Positions 27,763-36,150 are shown, counted from the stretch's first letter. The stretch: DNA of 64,000 bases from Ruminococcus flavefaciens AE3010 (GCF_000526795.1 NZ_JAGT01000001.1:1511001-1575000); one strand, 5' to 3'. The notes: generated from the sequence alone by a model not told the origin. Made by a program: numbers and translations.

Positions 27763-28113
27763 TTATCCTTCAAAAAACGCCCGAACGGAAGACTTCTTTC
27801 CTTTTTTACCGTGAGGATATTCCTTGATTCTGGATATATATTCAATATTAATGATCTCGTTGCCAGTGCTGGTTTCAATCTCTGCCCAACCGTCCTCAAT
27901 TTTAGTAAGTGTACCGCTTGTGGAGCTGAAGCCTGTGGAAATAATGACTTCAGTACCGATATATTTCTTCATAAGCTCGTTCATTTTCCATACTTCCTTT
28001 CCGGATTTCTTTTGCATCATACGTTTGTGTAGCAACTGCTGCATTCGTCTTTTACGCTGTGCATAAGCAGCAAACAGAACAATAAAGAGTAGATACCATA
28101 TGACCCAGTTCAT
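27763..28113 (-). CDS. Small membrane protein of the GntR/ABC operon
   Basis: 116 residues from the ATG at 28113, four bases after the regulator stop, with GAGGGG inside the regulator's last codons. One N-terminal membrane helix ('WVIWYLLFIVLFAAYAQ'), a basic segment, then a small soluble domain (about 45-105; 'YIGTEVIISTGFSSTSGTL', 'GWAEIETSTGNEIINIEYIS') that looks like an SH3-like barrel. The soluble part resembles small DUF6897-type proteins; that assignment is weak. Confidence 0.7.
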   Translation of the reverse strand: MNWVIWYLLFIVLFAAYAQRKRRMQQLLHKRMMQKKSGKEVWKMNELMKKYIGTEVIISTGFSSTSGTLTKIEDGWAEIETSTGNEIINIEYISRIKEYPHGKKGKKSSVRAFFEG

Positions 28114-28117
28114 ACTA

Positions 28118-28492
28118 TCACCCCTCATCCATGATCCAAAGCATTTCAAGAGTCTGCTGCACTTCTTCAAGTCCGATCCCGGCAATCCTTGCAGAATTAA
28201 TTGCATCTGAAAGATTCTTTTCCAACTGCCGCATATGCTGTTCTTTAAGCATCCGCTCATCCTGTGCATTCACATAGTATCCCTTTCCCTTTGAAGAGGT
28301 AACCAGGCCCTCTCCGGAAAGTTCTTCATAGGCCTTCATAGTGGTGATCACGCTGATCTTTAAGTCCTGTGCCAGAACGCGGATTGAAGGCAGCGGATCT
28401 CCGGCTTTAAGCTTCCCTGTCAGAATCTGCTCACGCAGCTGTGCAGCAATCTGTTTATATATCGGCTCGCTTGAATTCTGGTAGATTTTCAA
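28118..28492 (-). CDS. GntR-family regulator, YtrA subfamily
   Basis: 124 residues from a TTG at 28492, chosen because AAAGGGGG lies eight bases before it and the family usually begins 'MKIYQNSSEPIYKQIAAQL'; a GTG six codons upstream is less likely. Winged helix at about 10-75 ('DPLPSIRVLAQDLKIS', 'TTMKAYEELSGEGLVTSSKG') and a short C-terminal helical part typical of YtrA rather than the long FadR type. It probably represses its own operon through the operator at 28514-28550. Confidence 0.9.
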   Translation of the reverse strand: MKIYQNSSEPIYKQIAAQLREQILTGKLKAGDPLPSIRVLAQDLKISVITTMKAYEELSGEGLVTSSKGKGYYVNAQDERMLKEQHMRQLEKNLSDAINSARIAGIGLEEVQQTLEMLWIMDEG

Positions 28493-28513
28493 TTCGTCGC
28501 CCCCTTTCACGCC

Positions 28514-28550
28514 AACTGTTTATATGTTATATGAACAGTATACAACAGTT
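28514..28550 (-). promoter_or_regulatory. Operator/promoter of the GntR operon
   Basis: Outer inverted repeat aactgtt/aacagtt separated by 23 bases, with an inner imperfect repeat tgtt-atatg-aaca. It lies directly before the regulator gene, the usual place for YtrA autorepression. Confidence 0.6.
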
Positions 28551-28712
28551 CGACGGTTTTGTCAAGTGATTAATCCAACATATCTCCCTCAAAAATTATT
28601 ATCGCATTTTGTGCGTTTTATACAATAAACAAGAATCAAAAATATCTCAACTAAAAAGAGGCGAAGAAAAGATAACTTCGCCTCCTTTAGCATTTCATTT
28701 CCAAATATAAAG

Positions 28713-28734
28713 TGTCATTAATCTGTCATTGTTG
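28713..28734 (+). repeat. Direct repeat pair, 11-bp period
   Basis: 'tgtcattaatc' then 'tgtcattgttg'; matches the pair at 14070-14091 including flanking bases. Confidence 0.75.
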
Positions 28735-28837
28735 ATATAAACAGCAGTCAAAAATCGCTAAAATCCAATCGAGTACTACGTTCTATTTTTCTTTCAGTAG
28801 ATTTCTGCAAACGATATTGATCTTATTAATGATCGAA

Positions 28838-28859
28838 TCTTTACACTTTCTTTACACTT
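28838..28859 (+). repeat. Direct repeat pair, 11-bp period (arm site, right end of element)
   Basis: Two perfect copies of 'tctttacactt', identical to 10649-10670. Confidence 0.8.
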
Positions 28860-28876
28860 TTGCATTATATTAAAAT

Positions 28877-28913
28877 AAATAGGCGTTTCTTTTTGCTAAA
28901 GAAACGCCTATTT
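28877..28913. terminator. Hairpin beside the tRNA-Ala half
   Basis: Fifteen-bp perfect stem aaataggcgtttctt/aagaaacgcctattt. Same position relative to the tRNA half as the hairpin at 10446. Confidence 0.75.
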
Positions 28914-28927
28914 ATAGCCTTTTATGT

Positions 28928-28972
28928 TGGTGGAGCATACGAGACTCGAACTCGTGACCCCCACACTGCCAG
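28928..28972 (-). other. tRNA-Ala(GGC) 3' half, putative attachment site
   Basis: Minus strand: loop CTGGCAG, stem TGTGG, variable GGGTC, T-arm ACGAG-TTCGAGT-CTCGT, acceptor ATGCTCC, A, CCA. No 5' half follows to the right. Shares the 16-base core with 10488-10532 but differs in the T-arm and acceptor, as expected if each integration supplied its own 3' end. Confidence 0.82.
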
Positions 28973-29088
28973 AATAGAATGATTTAATTTCATTATGTTG
29001 CTTACAATCCGCAATCCCTGATATTTAGCCATTTTCAAACAGCAGCTATTCCATGATTTGTATCAAATACATATCTAATTTTATTGCA

Positions 29089-29158
29089 ATAACGGAAATA
29101 TAACGGAAACGGTTTTGCAGTAAGAATTCCCGGATTTTCACATTACCTTCACATTATC
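29089..29158 (+). repeat. Two further 11-bp-period direct repeat pairs
   Basis: 29089-29110 holds 'ataacggaaat' and 'ataacggaaac'; 29137-29158 holds 'ttcacattacc' and 'ttcacattatc'. They lie to the right of the tRNA half, as if belonging to the next element. From 29159 to 29310 nothing else was recognised. Confidence 0.7.
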
Positions 29159-29310
29159 TAATATTATCATTCATACCATTTTGCACACAGTTTCGGCTGT
29201 GAAGATTTTGAGCTTCAGAAAAATAGTTTGCGTGAAAAAAGTGGTAAGAGCAGTACTTTCATTTACCGTGCGATTGTTGAAGGAGATATAATGCGAAGCT
29301 ATGGTTTTTA

Positions 29311-30210
29311 CTACCATTCTACTTTTATCTTCGTTTTTGAGTAATGGTTTTCAGGAATTGCATATTCGTATTCAACATTTATGTCATTTTTATCGTAATT
29401 TAATCGAACACCTAGTCTCTTTAATTCCTCAGCATCAATATTTTTTTCAATCATAGTATCTGTATCAAAATCATACTCATAAGTGTGAACGTCAAATGTA
29501 TTGCTTTCTTCATTCATAACAGGTTCCTGAAGAATTACTCGTTCATTGCTTACATAAAGAGATGAAACCTGCGGATTATAGCTTGAATCAAGCGTTTTGA
29601 ATTCATTGTTATCTTCATCAACCAGATATAAGCCCATTGTTGAATCCATGAAGGTCTTTCCACGCACATTAAACAGTCCAAAACCATTTTTCCAACCCGG
29701 ACTTGATATCTTTTTGCGGCAGCACTGAGTTATATCTCCTGTAGGCTCATCTATGCGAAATACAGCAACATCTCCGAAATATGGCTCTTCCATAGTACAC
29801 CAGTCGTATATTCCAATAACATAAACACAGTTATTCTTATGATCCACGGCTATGTCACCGACGTACACAGGTATTTCACTTCCGCTTTCTATCAGCCGTG
29901 ATAAGTATTCATCACGCATTTCACGATAAGAGCTTTTACGCCCTTCTTCAATCTTATAGTCTTCCTTTAATTGGATAATGTCAAGATCATTCGGCGTAAA
30001 TGTCACGGAATGCTCAGCTTGAAATGCTTTTGTAGTAGTAACTGTTGTAGTTGTTACAGTCGAAGTTGTTGTAGTAGCAGTCGTAGAAGAAAAAGCTGTT
30101 GTGGTAGTTGTTTGAACTTTTCCTCCTTCAGGAAACTCCGAACTGTTATTATCGCTGCATGCCGCAAATAATGCCATACATAACATGGCTGCTAAAAGCA
30201 CTTTTTTCAT
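29311..30210 (-). CDS. Secreted lipoprotein with threonine linker and beta-propeller-like domain
   Basis: 299 residues from the ATG at 30210 (AGGAG seven bases upstream; an earlier in-frame start overlaps the previous gene). Lipobox 'LFAACSDN' near residue 18, then a threonine/valine-rich linker (about 32-62). The rest has repeated 'VYVIGIYDW' and 'VFRIDEPTGDI' patterns, suggesting a WD/Kelch-like surface domain; no family recognised. It follows the small helix-hairpin-helix-like gene by 10 bases and is probably co-transcribed with it. Confidence 0.72.
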   Translation of the reverse strand: MKKVLLAAMLCMALFAACSDNNSSEFPEGGKVQTTTTTAFSSTTATTTTSTVTTTTVTTTKAFQAEHSVTFTPNDLDIIQLKEDYKIEEGRKSSYREMRDEYLSRLIESGSEIPVYVGDIAVDHKNNCVYVIGIYDWCTMEEPYFGDVAVFRIDEPTGDITQCCRKKISSPGWKNGFGLFNVRGKTFMDSTMGLYLVDEDNNEFKTLDSSYNPQVSSLYVSNERVILQEPVMNEESNTFDVHTYEYDFDTDTMIEKNIDAEELKRLGVRLNYDKNDINVEYEYAIPENHYSKTKIKVEW

Positions 30211-30220
30211 ACCATTACTC

Positions 30221-30451
30221 CTATTCAACATCTAAGAATTTCTCTATAACTACCATTATCTCTTCAAGGCGCTTACCACCGATACCCTTGATCTTGCTCA
30301 GTTCTGCTTCAAGAGTAGGAAGGTCAATTGTTTTTCCCTGTTCTCCGAGCAGCTCATCCCCGTACTGGAGAATGAACTTTGTAAGTTCCTCTCGGTTCAT
30401 TTTCTTGATCTTTCGATAAGTATCCCTGTCGATAATCTCTTTCTGTCCCAT
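30221..30451 (-). CDS. Small helix-hairpin-helix-like protein, copy 1
   Basis: 76 residues. N-terminal helices ('DRDTYRKIKKMNREELTKFI', 'LQYGDELLGEQGKTIDLP') and a C-terminal 'SKIKGIGGKRLEEIM', which has the GIGGKR hairpin of helix-hairpin-helix DNA-binding motifs. Start at 30451 with TGGAGTT upstream. Near-identical copies are at 41196 and 56079, and broken ones at 38326 and 44705. Here the conserved promoter of the other copies is missing; a divergent gene starts 37 bases away. Function unknown; nucleic-acid binding is inferred from the motif only. Confidence 0.78.
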   Translation of the reverse strand: MGQKEIIDRDTYRKIKKMNREELTKFILQYGDELLGEQGKTIDLPTLEAELSKIKGIGGKRLEEIMVVIEKFLDVE

Positions 30452-30459
30452 ATATAACT

Positions 30460-30474
30460 CCATTATCGTAATGG
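30460..30474. promoter_or_regulatory. Perfect inverted repeat between divergent genes
   Basis: ccatta-tcg-taatgg lies between the small gene (minus) and the methylase fragment (plus). A possible operator; no protein can be assigned to it. Confidence 0.4.
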
Positions 30475-30487
30475 ATGGTGAAATTAT

Positions 30488-31000
30488 ATGAGCAAAACTC
30501 AATTCAATGCATTACATAAAAAACGTTTTGGTCAATATTTCTCTGGTGAAAAAGTGGCAGATATGCTCTTCTCATTATTACCAAAGAATCAAGAGTGGAA
30601 AACAGTTGTCGATCCGATGGTAGGAATCGGAGATATGCTTATGTCCGTTCAACATTGCACTTCAGTTCCACTAATGCTTGGAGTCGAAATCGACGAGACA
30701 GTCGCCAAAGATTGCACTGAAAGAGTTCCAAATGCAACTATAGTAAACGGTGATGCATTCAAAACCCCTGAATTAGTTACTAACGAAGGATGGGATTTGG
30801 TGATTACGAACCCACCTTATGTCCGGTATCAACTTTTAGCGGAAGACGATGAAACAATGCCATCAGCACAGGATATTCGTAAAAATTCGATCAATCAGAT
30901 TCAAACGAGTCCTTATCTTACTGATGTCGAGAAATCTTTGTTTCTAAGTATATCGAAAAACTATTCTGGCCTTGCGGATATGGCAGTTCCGGCTTCTCCT
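30488..31000 (+). pseudogene. N6-adenine DNA methylase, 3' truncated
   Basis: N-terminal part of a Rossmann-type methylase: 'KRFGQYFSG', motif I 'DPMVGIGDMLMSV', 'GVEIDETVAKDC', 'VNGDAF', catalytic motif IV 'VITNPPYVRYQ', and 'YSGLADMAV'. After this the frame runs backwards through the macrodomain gene (stop at 31055). The target-recognition part is missing, so specificity and activity should be lost. Originally probably part of a type I-like or BREX-like modification gene. Confidence 0.82.
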
Positions 31001-31167
31001 GTTTTGCAGCCGCCGAGAGTTCTGCATTCCGCCAGCAATTCCGGACCTGCCGCATGATGTATAGCACCGTCAACTCCGCCTCCGCCCAGCAATGATGCAT
31101 TTGCAGCGTTTACTATGGCATCGGCTTTGATCTTTGTTATATCGTTCCTTATGATTCTGAAAGGCAT
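30985..31167 (-). pseudogene. Macrodomain (ADP-ribose hydrolase) gene, 3' truncated
   Basis: Start with GGAGG eight bases upstream. '[20 protein letters not shown]', '[15 protein letters not shown]' and 'LGGCKTGEA' are the first half of an O-acetyl-ADP-ribose deacetylase. After GEA the frame enters the methylase fragment on the opposite strand and stops at about 30961. The two broken genes meet tail to tail near 31000. Confidence 0.85.
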
Positions 31168-31369
31168 ACAAGCAACCTCCGTTTCGCACTGATTTATACA
31201 ATTATAACATATATGATGCAGATTATCAATACGTATACAGTTTGTTGGCCTTTAGTTATTAAGGCATTGATCAACTTAAAAAGGCATGAATGATTTTTAT
31301 TGCATAAGACAGAAATCACACAACAGGCTGCGATGACTTTTGTCTTGTGATAATAGTTACATAAATAAG

Positions 31370-31391
31370 CACTGCCCCAATGCGGGCAGTG
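31370..31391 (-). terminator. Rho-independent terminator
   Basis: Eight-bp stem cactgccc/gggcagtg just after the hydrolase stop on the minus strand. Confidence 0.7.
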
Positions 31392-31406
31392 GCTGTCATA
31401 ACTATA

Positions 31407-32462
31407 TCATTTTATTCTGTCTATCAGCTTTTCAATTTCCTTTACGAATTCTTCCGGTTTCAGGTCGGATATGTCATGACTTGCGGGGATATTCACTTCT
31501 TCGCAGTTGCCGAGGCTCTTACAGTATTCACTTATTTTTTTCCTGTGTTCTTTATGCTCTTCACTTTGGCTTTCTTCAAAAAGCTCCTGCGCAAGTTCTT
31601 CATCGACCTCTCCATAGAGGAACATCAGGTATTCTCTTGCATCTTCAAGCGTTTCATAATCGTTTGTTATGTACACCTTAGGAATGTCGTTTGCCTGTAT
31701 GGAATCCCACGCTGTTCTCATATTGACATTGTAGTTCCTTACTTCTCCGTAATTGGGGACAGATGCCTTCTCGAATGCCAGAGCGTCTTTTGAGTATTCG
31801 CCGTACTCGTCATATTTTTCTGCAAATAAAGCATTCTTCACTGTCGTCCAGCCCGTATTGTTCGCAAACGTGCCGATTGTAACGGCTGCATCCCGCATGA
31901 ATTTCGGAAGGCCTTCTTCAGGCATTTCTTCATTAGCAGGGCTGATGCTGTTATTAAATATAACTCCCGATACTTCTTCGGGATATTTGTTCTCCCAGTA
32001 TGTCACATATGGGCCGCTCATGGAATGAGCCATAAGTATGTACGGTGCTTCGACACCTGCGTTTTTCAATGCGGTACGTGTGCTTTCAACTATATACTCT
32101 GTTGTGACATCTTTTTTTGTCTCGCCAGATATGCCGTAGCCCGGACGGGTCACAGCAACAATAGATATATCATCATCGAGATACCCGGATAGTTTCTTCA
32201 TTTCAATAGGTAAGGTGGCATCCCAGCTTCCAGGCATTGAAATGATCTTATACTTCCCGTCACCGAAGATATTTACGTTCATGTCGAAGTCGCCTGCGGA
32301 AACAAGATTAACGAAGCCGTCCGCTTTAAGAATATCCATATTCTTTTGACGCAATGACTTTTTCATGAAGGCGAAGATGATCGTTAAAATAACAAAGAGA
32401 ATCAGCAGAACAAGGAACATCCGGCCGATCACCTTAAAGACCTTTTTTATTACTTTTTTCAT
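31407..32462 (-). CDS. Membrane-anchored alpha/beta hydrolase
   Basis: 351 residues, AAAAGGAGA before the ATG. One N-terminal membrane helix (about 12-33), then an alpha/beta hydrolase fold: 'ISMPGSWDATLPIEM' (oxyanion region), 'ILMAHSMSGPYVTYWENKYP' with the nucleophile Ser, and the catalytic His in 'IPASHDISDLK'. Substrate unknown. Third gene of a three-gene operon with two membrane metalloproteases (62-base gap) behind a MerR-type promoter. A 5'-truncated paralogue is at 7354-8026. Confidence 0.88.
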   Translation of the reverse strand: MKKVIKKVFKVIGRMFLVLLILFVILTIIFAFMKKSLRQKNMDILKADGFVNLVSAGDFDMNVNIFGDGKYKIISMPGSWDATLPIEMKKLSGYLDDDISIVAVTRPGYGISGETKKDVTTEYIVESTRTALKNAGVEAPYILMAHSMSGPYVTYWENKYPEEVSGVIFNNSISPANEEMPEEGLPKFMRDAAVTIGTFANNTGWTTVKNALFAEKYDEYGEYSKDALAFEKASVPNYGEVRNYNVNMRTAWDSIQANDIPKVYITNDYETLEDAREYLMFLYGEVDEELAQELFEESQSEEHKEHRKKISEYCKSLGNCEEVNIPASHDISDLKPEEFVKEIEKLIDRIK

Positions 32463-32524
32463 AATAATCTCCTTTTATGAATTATCAAATGATTTCTGAG
32501 CCAATGACTCTGTGAAACTAAGAA

Positions 32525-33274
32525 TTATCTGGAATAAACGGAATCAAAGTCTTTGCCTTTGTTCAGTTTATCGAGTAATTCCAGCAAGCCTTTCTGCTGA
32601 TGCGTATCCATCCAAACGCTTACCTCATGTTTCGCATTCAGATAACGGAAACGCCTGTCCTCTAAAGGATCTGCATAAAATTCAGAACCTGTATCCATAT
32701 CTTCAAGGGGAACCGTGTTTTTTCCGTTATCAGTCTGTTCAATCCACGCCTTCAGCCCATATTGCTCACGATAATCATTTTGCGTGGCAAGTCCCTCTTC
32801 AAACCATGTGGGAATACTTTTCAGTGCTTTCACATTAAGACGAGTGTGCAGCTCTGCATGAGTGAGTTCATGTGCTATTATGTCGATATTAAGGTATTCA
32901 TCTGAAACAGAAATGTAGTTTTTCTTCGTATATGAGGTTTTCGTATCATGATCTCCGTCAAGCTTTGAAAGCAGCTTATCATCATCGCAGAAAATTATGA
33001 TCGTTGTATCGGTACATTGTAATTCTCCGAAAAATGCTCTGTCCCGTTCCAATGCTTCTTCCGTGAGCTGAATAGCTTCTTTGATATTACCGGAATAGTT
33101 TTTGTTGACATAAATATTATCTGCTACTTTTTCAAAGGAACTGCGGTACGGAACTGACATTCGATATCCTAACCCCGTAAATTGAAAAATATAGACAGCC
33201 GCCAATAACAACAGCAGTATCAAAGAAATGCAACAGCATAATATGATTTTCTTTTTCTTTGATTTTATTTTCAT
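32525..33274 (-). CDS. Membrane-anchored zinc metallopeptidase (Peptidase MA-like)
   Basis: 249 residues, AAAGGAGAC before the ATG. N-terminal membrane helix (about 10-32). Zinc motif 'DIIAHELTHAELH' (HExxH) and downstream 'PTWFEEGLATQND', the glutamate of the gluzincin/MA-like arrangement. The catalytic domain lies outside the membrane. Second gene of the CPBP/peptidase/hydrolase operon. Confidence 0.85.
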   Translation of the reverse strand: MKIKSKKKKIILCCCISLILLLLLAAVYIFQFTGLGYRMSVPYRSSFEKVADNIYVNKNYSGNIKEAIQLTEEALERDRAFFGELQCTDTTIIIFCDDDKLLSKLDGDHDTKTSYTKKNYISVSDEYLNIDIIAHELTHAELHTRLNVKALKSIPTWFEEGLATQNDYREQYGLKAWIEQTDNGKNTVPLEDMDTGSEFYADPLEDRRFRYLNAKHEVSVWMDTHQQKGLLELLDKLNKGKDFDSVYSR

Positions 33275-33356
33275 ATTTATTTCGTCTCCTTTTGTTTACA
33301 GTATCGTCCGTGAGTTTTGCAGACTCCGTTTATGTTTTTCAGTTTTGCTACATTCA

Positions 33357-34034
33357 TCAGAACATATTCAGCAGAAAATCCCATATCATGTGCAGAGCCA
33401 CGGGAATGAGAATATTTCTGCTTTTCAAAAAAGTTATACTGAATATGATACTTAGAATGATGATATAAACAAAACCGAAGTGAAGAAAAGCATCTCCCAG
33501 TATGCCTTGCATGGTCCATGTCGGGATATGTATTGCCACGAACATCAGTGAATTCAGCAGTATCGCCTTCCACTGATTCTTTTTGTTCTTGCCGACCATA
33601 GCATTTAGCAGCCAGCCGCGGAAGACCATTTCTTCTGTGATGCCGACAAATGAAAAATCTATGACCTGTTCTGCACCAAAATCGCTGCTTAGAGATAATG
33701 AACCTTTCATACGATACGCACTGACAAGAGGATAGAGCACAAAGAGCAAGAATACGGGCAGATAATGCAGCCATTTCACCTTTGTCGTAAACATCTCTTT
33801 GAGCCCGATATAGACATCGTCTTTGTAATGATGTACAAGAAGTGCTGCCGGAAGTATCCATACAAGATTTTTGATAACAACCTCTTTTACGATCTCTGAA
33901 CTGACTATTCCAGGAATAAGGTCATTTATGACAGGTTTTCCGAAAAATTCATATAGTGCCCATATTGTGTAAAAAGCAATGATATAAATGATGAGTGCTT
34001 TGTTTTTTGATATATTTTTTTCAGTAGTTCCCAT
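33357..34034 (-). CDS. CPBP-family intramembrane metalloprotease (Abi)
   Basis: 225 residues from the ATG at 34034, chosen because AAGGAGAAG lies before it; a start 10 codons upstream has no site. Seven or so membrane segments and the three CPBP motifs: 'EEMVFRGWLLNAM' (EExxxR), 'LMFVAIHIP' (FxxxH) and 'HMIWDFLL' (HxxxD/N). Members process prenylated proteins or give self-immunity to bacteriocins. It opens the operon, under a palindromic 19-bp-spacer promoter. Confidence 0.9.
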   Translation of the reverse strand: MGTTEKNISKNKALIIYIIAFYTIWALYEFFGKPVINDLIPGIVSSEIVKEVVIKNLVWILPAALLVHHYKDDVYIGLKEMFTTKVKWLHYLPVFLLFVLYPLVSAYRMKGSLSLSSDFGAEQVIDFSFVGITEEMVFRGWLLNAMVGKNKKNQWKAILLNSLMFVAIHIPTWTMQGILGDAFLHFGFVYIIILSIIFSITFLKSRNILIPVALHMIWDFLLNMF

Positions 34035-34066
34035 ATTGATTTCTTCTCCTTCTGGTTTATGCAACT

Positions 34067-34097
34067 ATTATATCACTTGACGTAACGTCAATGTCAA
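34067..34097 (-). promoter_or_regulatory. MerR-type promoter: 19-bp spacer with perfect palindrome
   Basis: On the minus strand TTGACA and TATAAT are 19 bases apart, too far for normal sigma-A use. The spacer contains the perfect 15-base palindrome TTGACGTTACGTCAA. Long spacer plus central palindrome is the signature of MerR-activated promoters. No merR gene lies adjacent; a half motif (gacgttac) is seen at 34172. Confidence 0.8.
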
Positions 34098-34535
34098 GCA
34101 TGTATTTTTAAAATATAATATTTGGGCTATTTATACAGATGTACTCATGAGGGTTTGTCAAAAATGCTGTATGACGTTACATTGATTGACATTCACGGTA
34201 TTTCTGTTTCAATTATACAGCAAAAGATATTAAGAAGTACTTAAGAGATCTGAGGACTGCTCAAAGGCAGTAAGACTGTAACTTCAAGTCAGCCATCAGC
34301 TGGATTCCTAAGGCTTTCTTTGTCGCTCTGGAAACGTTTCTCAATTTACCATATTGCATGAAATCAGTTAAAAACACAGCGTTTGTCGCACGAATATTCG
34401 CTAAATACTATTATAATTAAGGGACGGCGTGGAGCTTTCCTTTAAAATCAACTTTTTGTCATTTTTACCTGTATAGGCAACAAGTATTTCTCTGCATCCA
34501 TAACGCTGTTTGCTCCCGATATATCATGGAATATG
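34098..34535. other. Intergenic region with degraded scar
   Basis: About 440 bases with no supported gene. 34357-34430 is a degenerate copy of 39438-39522 (same order: catgaaatca, cgtttgtc-cacga, aatactattata, ggacggcgt), but the 11-bp repeat pair is collapsed and the terminator arm degenerate. The rest was not recognised. Confidence 0.5.
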
Positions 34536-34564
34536 TTGACTTATTGAAAAATATGAGATATAAT
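34536..34564 (+). promoter_or_regulatory. Sigma-A promoter of the PutP-like gene
   Basis: TTGACT, 17 bases, TATAAT; 47 bases before the start codon. Confidence 0.85.
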
Positions 34565-34611
34565 GATAATAATTACTTTTGGGCGTATAATAAAATATAA
34601 AGGAGTAAGAC

Positions 34612-36150
34612 ATGAACACGACAGACATCATCATTATCGGGACGATAATCGCCTATCTCATTCTAATGGTCGCAGTAGGCTTTATCTTCTCAAAGAAAAA
34701 CGAAAACGTTGGCGATTTCTATCTCGGCGGACGTAAGCTTGGACCTCTGGTAACTGCAATGAGTGCAGAGGCATCAGACATGAGCAGCTGGCTCCTCATG
34801 GGACTTCCCGGAGTCGCCTATCTCACAGGTGGAGCTGAAGCAGGCTGGACTGCTATCGGACTTGCTATCGGTACATACCTTAACTGGCTCTTTGTAGCAA
34901 AGCGGCTGAGAGTCTACAGCCAGCGCTGCGGTGCTATCACTATCCCAGACTTTTTCTCTGAGCGATATAAGGACAAGAGCAAGATACTAATGGGCGTTTC
35001 GGCTCTCATAATCCTCATCTTTTTTGTTCCCTATACCGCTTCAGGCTTCTCTGCCTGCGGAAAACTGTTCAGCTCATTGTTTGGCTGGGATTATCATCTT
35101 GCAATGATAATCAGTGCTGCTATTATCATTTCCTATACCTGTACAGGCGGATTCCTTGCAGCAAGTACCACTGACCTTATCCAGAGTATCGTAATGACCG
35201 TTGCCCTTATAAGCATCGTCATCTTTGGTATCAATGCAGCAGGCGGATTCGGCAATGTTATTGAAAATGCCGATTCATTGAAAGGATATTTATCTCTGAG
35301 CCATATCCATAATACAGAAACAGGCGCAGCAGATAAATATACATTTCTCACCATAGCTTCTACTCTTGCATGGGGACTAGGCTACTTCGGTATGCCGCAT
35401 ATACTCCTCCGCTTCATGGCTATCGAGAACAAAAACAAGATAAAGACTTCAAGAAGAATTGCTTCTGTATGGGTAGTTATCTCAATGGGTATCGCTATAG
35501 TCATCGGCTTTATCGGAAACGCTCTTTCAGACAGCGGAAAGCTTGAAGCTCTTGACGGCAGCAATTCCGAAAAGGTTGTTATCAAGATAGCTCAGTACAT
35601 GAGCGAGCATCATGTGGGACTTGCTGTTATTGCAGGACTTGTATTCGCAGGTATCCTTGCATGTACTATGTCCACATCTGATTCACAGCTCCTTGCAGCT
35701 TCATCATCAATGTCAGAGAATATCCTTAAAGGCGTATTCAATGTAAAAATGAGCGATAAGGCTTCTATGCTGGTTGCACGAGTTGTACTCCTCGTTATCG
35801 CAGTCTGCGGCGTTGCGCTCGCATGGGATCAGGACAGCTCGGTATTCAGAGTAGTATCCTTTGCATGGGCTGGCTTCGGTGCGACTTTCGGACCTGTAAT
35901 GCTTGCAGCTCTCTTCTGGAAGCGTTCAAATAAATGGGGCGCTATTGCAGGACTTATTGTAGGTGCAGTAATGGTATTCGTATGGAAGTTCGCAATTGCT
36001 CCTATGGGCGGCGTACTTGCAATATACGAGCTTCTTCCTGCATTCCTCTGCGCATTTGCAGCTATTATCATAGTATCTCTGGTAACAGGCGCTCCCGAAA
36101 CGGAAACAACTCTGGAATATGAAACTGTAAAGGCAGAACTCAACAAGTAA
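34612..36150 (+). CDS. putP: Sodium/proline symporter (SSS family)
   Basis: 512 residues, AAAGGAG before the ATG, about 13 membrane segments. The N-terminus 'NVGDFYLGGRKLGPLVTAMS' and 'AEASDMSSWLLMGLPG' are PutP signatures of the solute:sodium symporter family; the Na+-site region 'CTMSTSDSQLLAASS' is also present. It imports proline with sodium across the cytoplasmic membrane. Transcribed alone from its own promoter. Confidence 0.92.
   Translation: MNTTDIIIIGTIIAYLILMVAVGFIFSKKNENVGDFYLGGRKLGPLVTAMSAEASDMSSWLLMGLPGVAYLTGGAEAGWTAIGLAIGTYLNWLFVAKRLRVYSQRCGAITIPDFFSERYKDKSKILMGVSALIILIFFVPYTASGFSACGKLFSSLFGWDYHLAMIISAAIIISYTCTGGFLAASTTDLIQSIVMTVALISIVIFGINAAGGFGNVIENADSLKGYLSLSHIHNTETGAADKYTFLTIASTLAWGLGYFGMPHILLRFMAIENKNKIKTSRRIASVWVVISMGIAIVIGFIGNALSDSGKLEALDGSNSEKVVIKIAQYMSEHHVGLAVIAGLVFAGILACTMSTSDSQLLAASSSMSENILKGVFNVKMSDKASMLVARVVLLVIAVCGVALAWDQDSSVFRVVSFAWAGFGATFGPVMLAALFWKRSNKWGAIAGLIVGAVMVFVWKFAIAPMGGVLAIYELLPAFLCAFAAIIIVSLVTGAPETETTLEYETVKAELNK

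Noticed and set aside
29291..29344. 17-codon ORF with a good AAGGAG site on the plus strand
   Set aside because: It runs into the end of the lipoprotein gene in antisense and stops; most likely the cut-off start of a lost gene, too short to annotate.
34200..34350. Possible coding remnant read on the minus strand ('ALGIQLMADL')
   Set aside because: Too short and interrupted to assign to any family.
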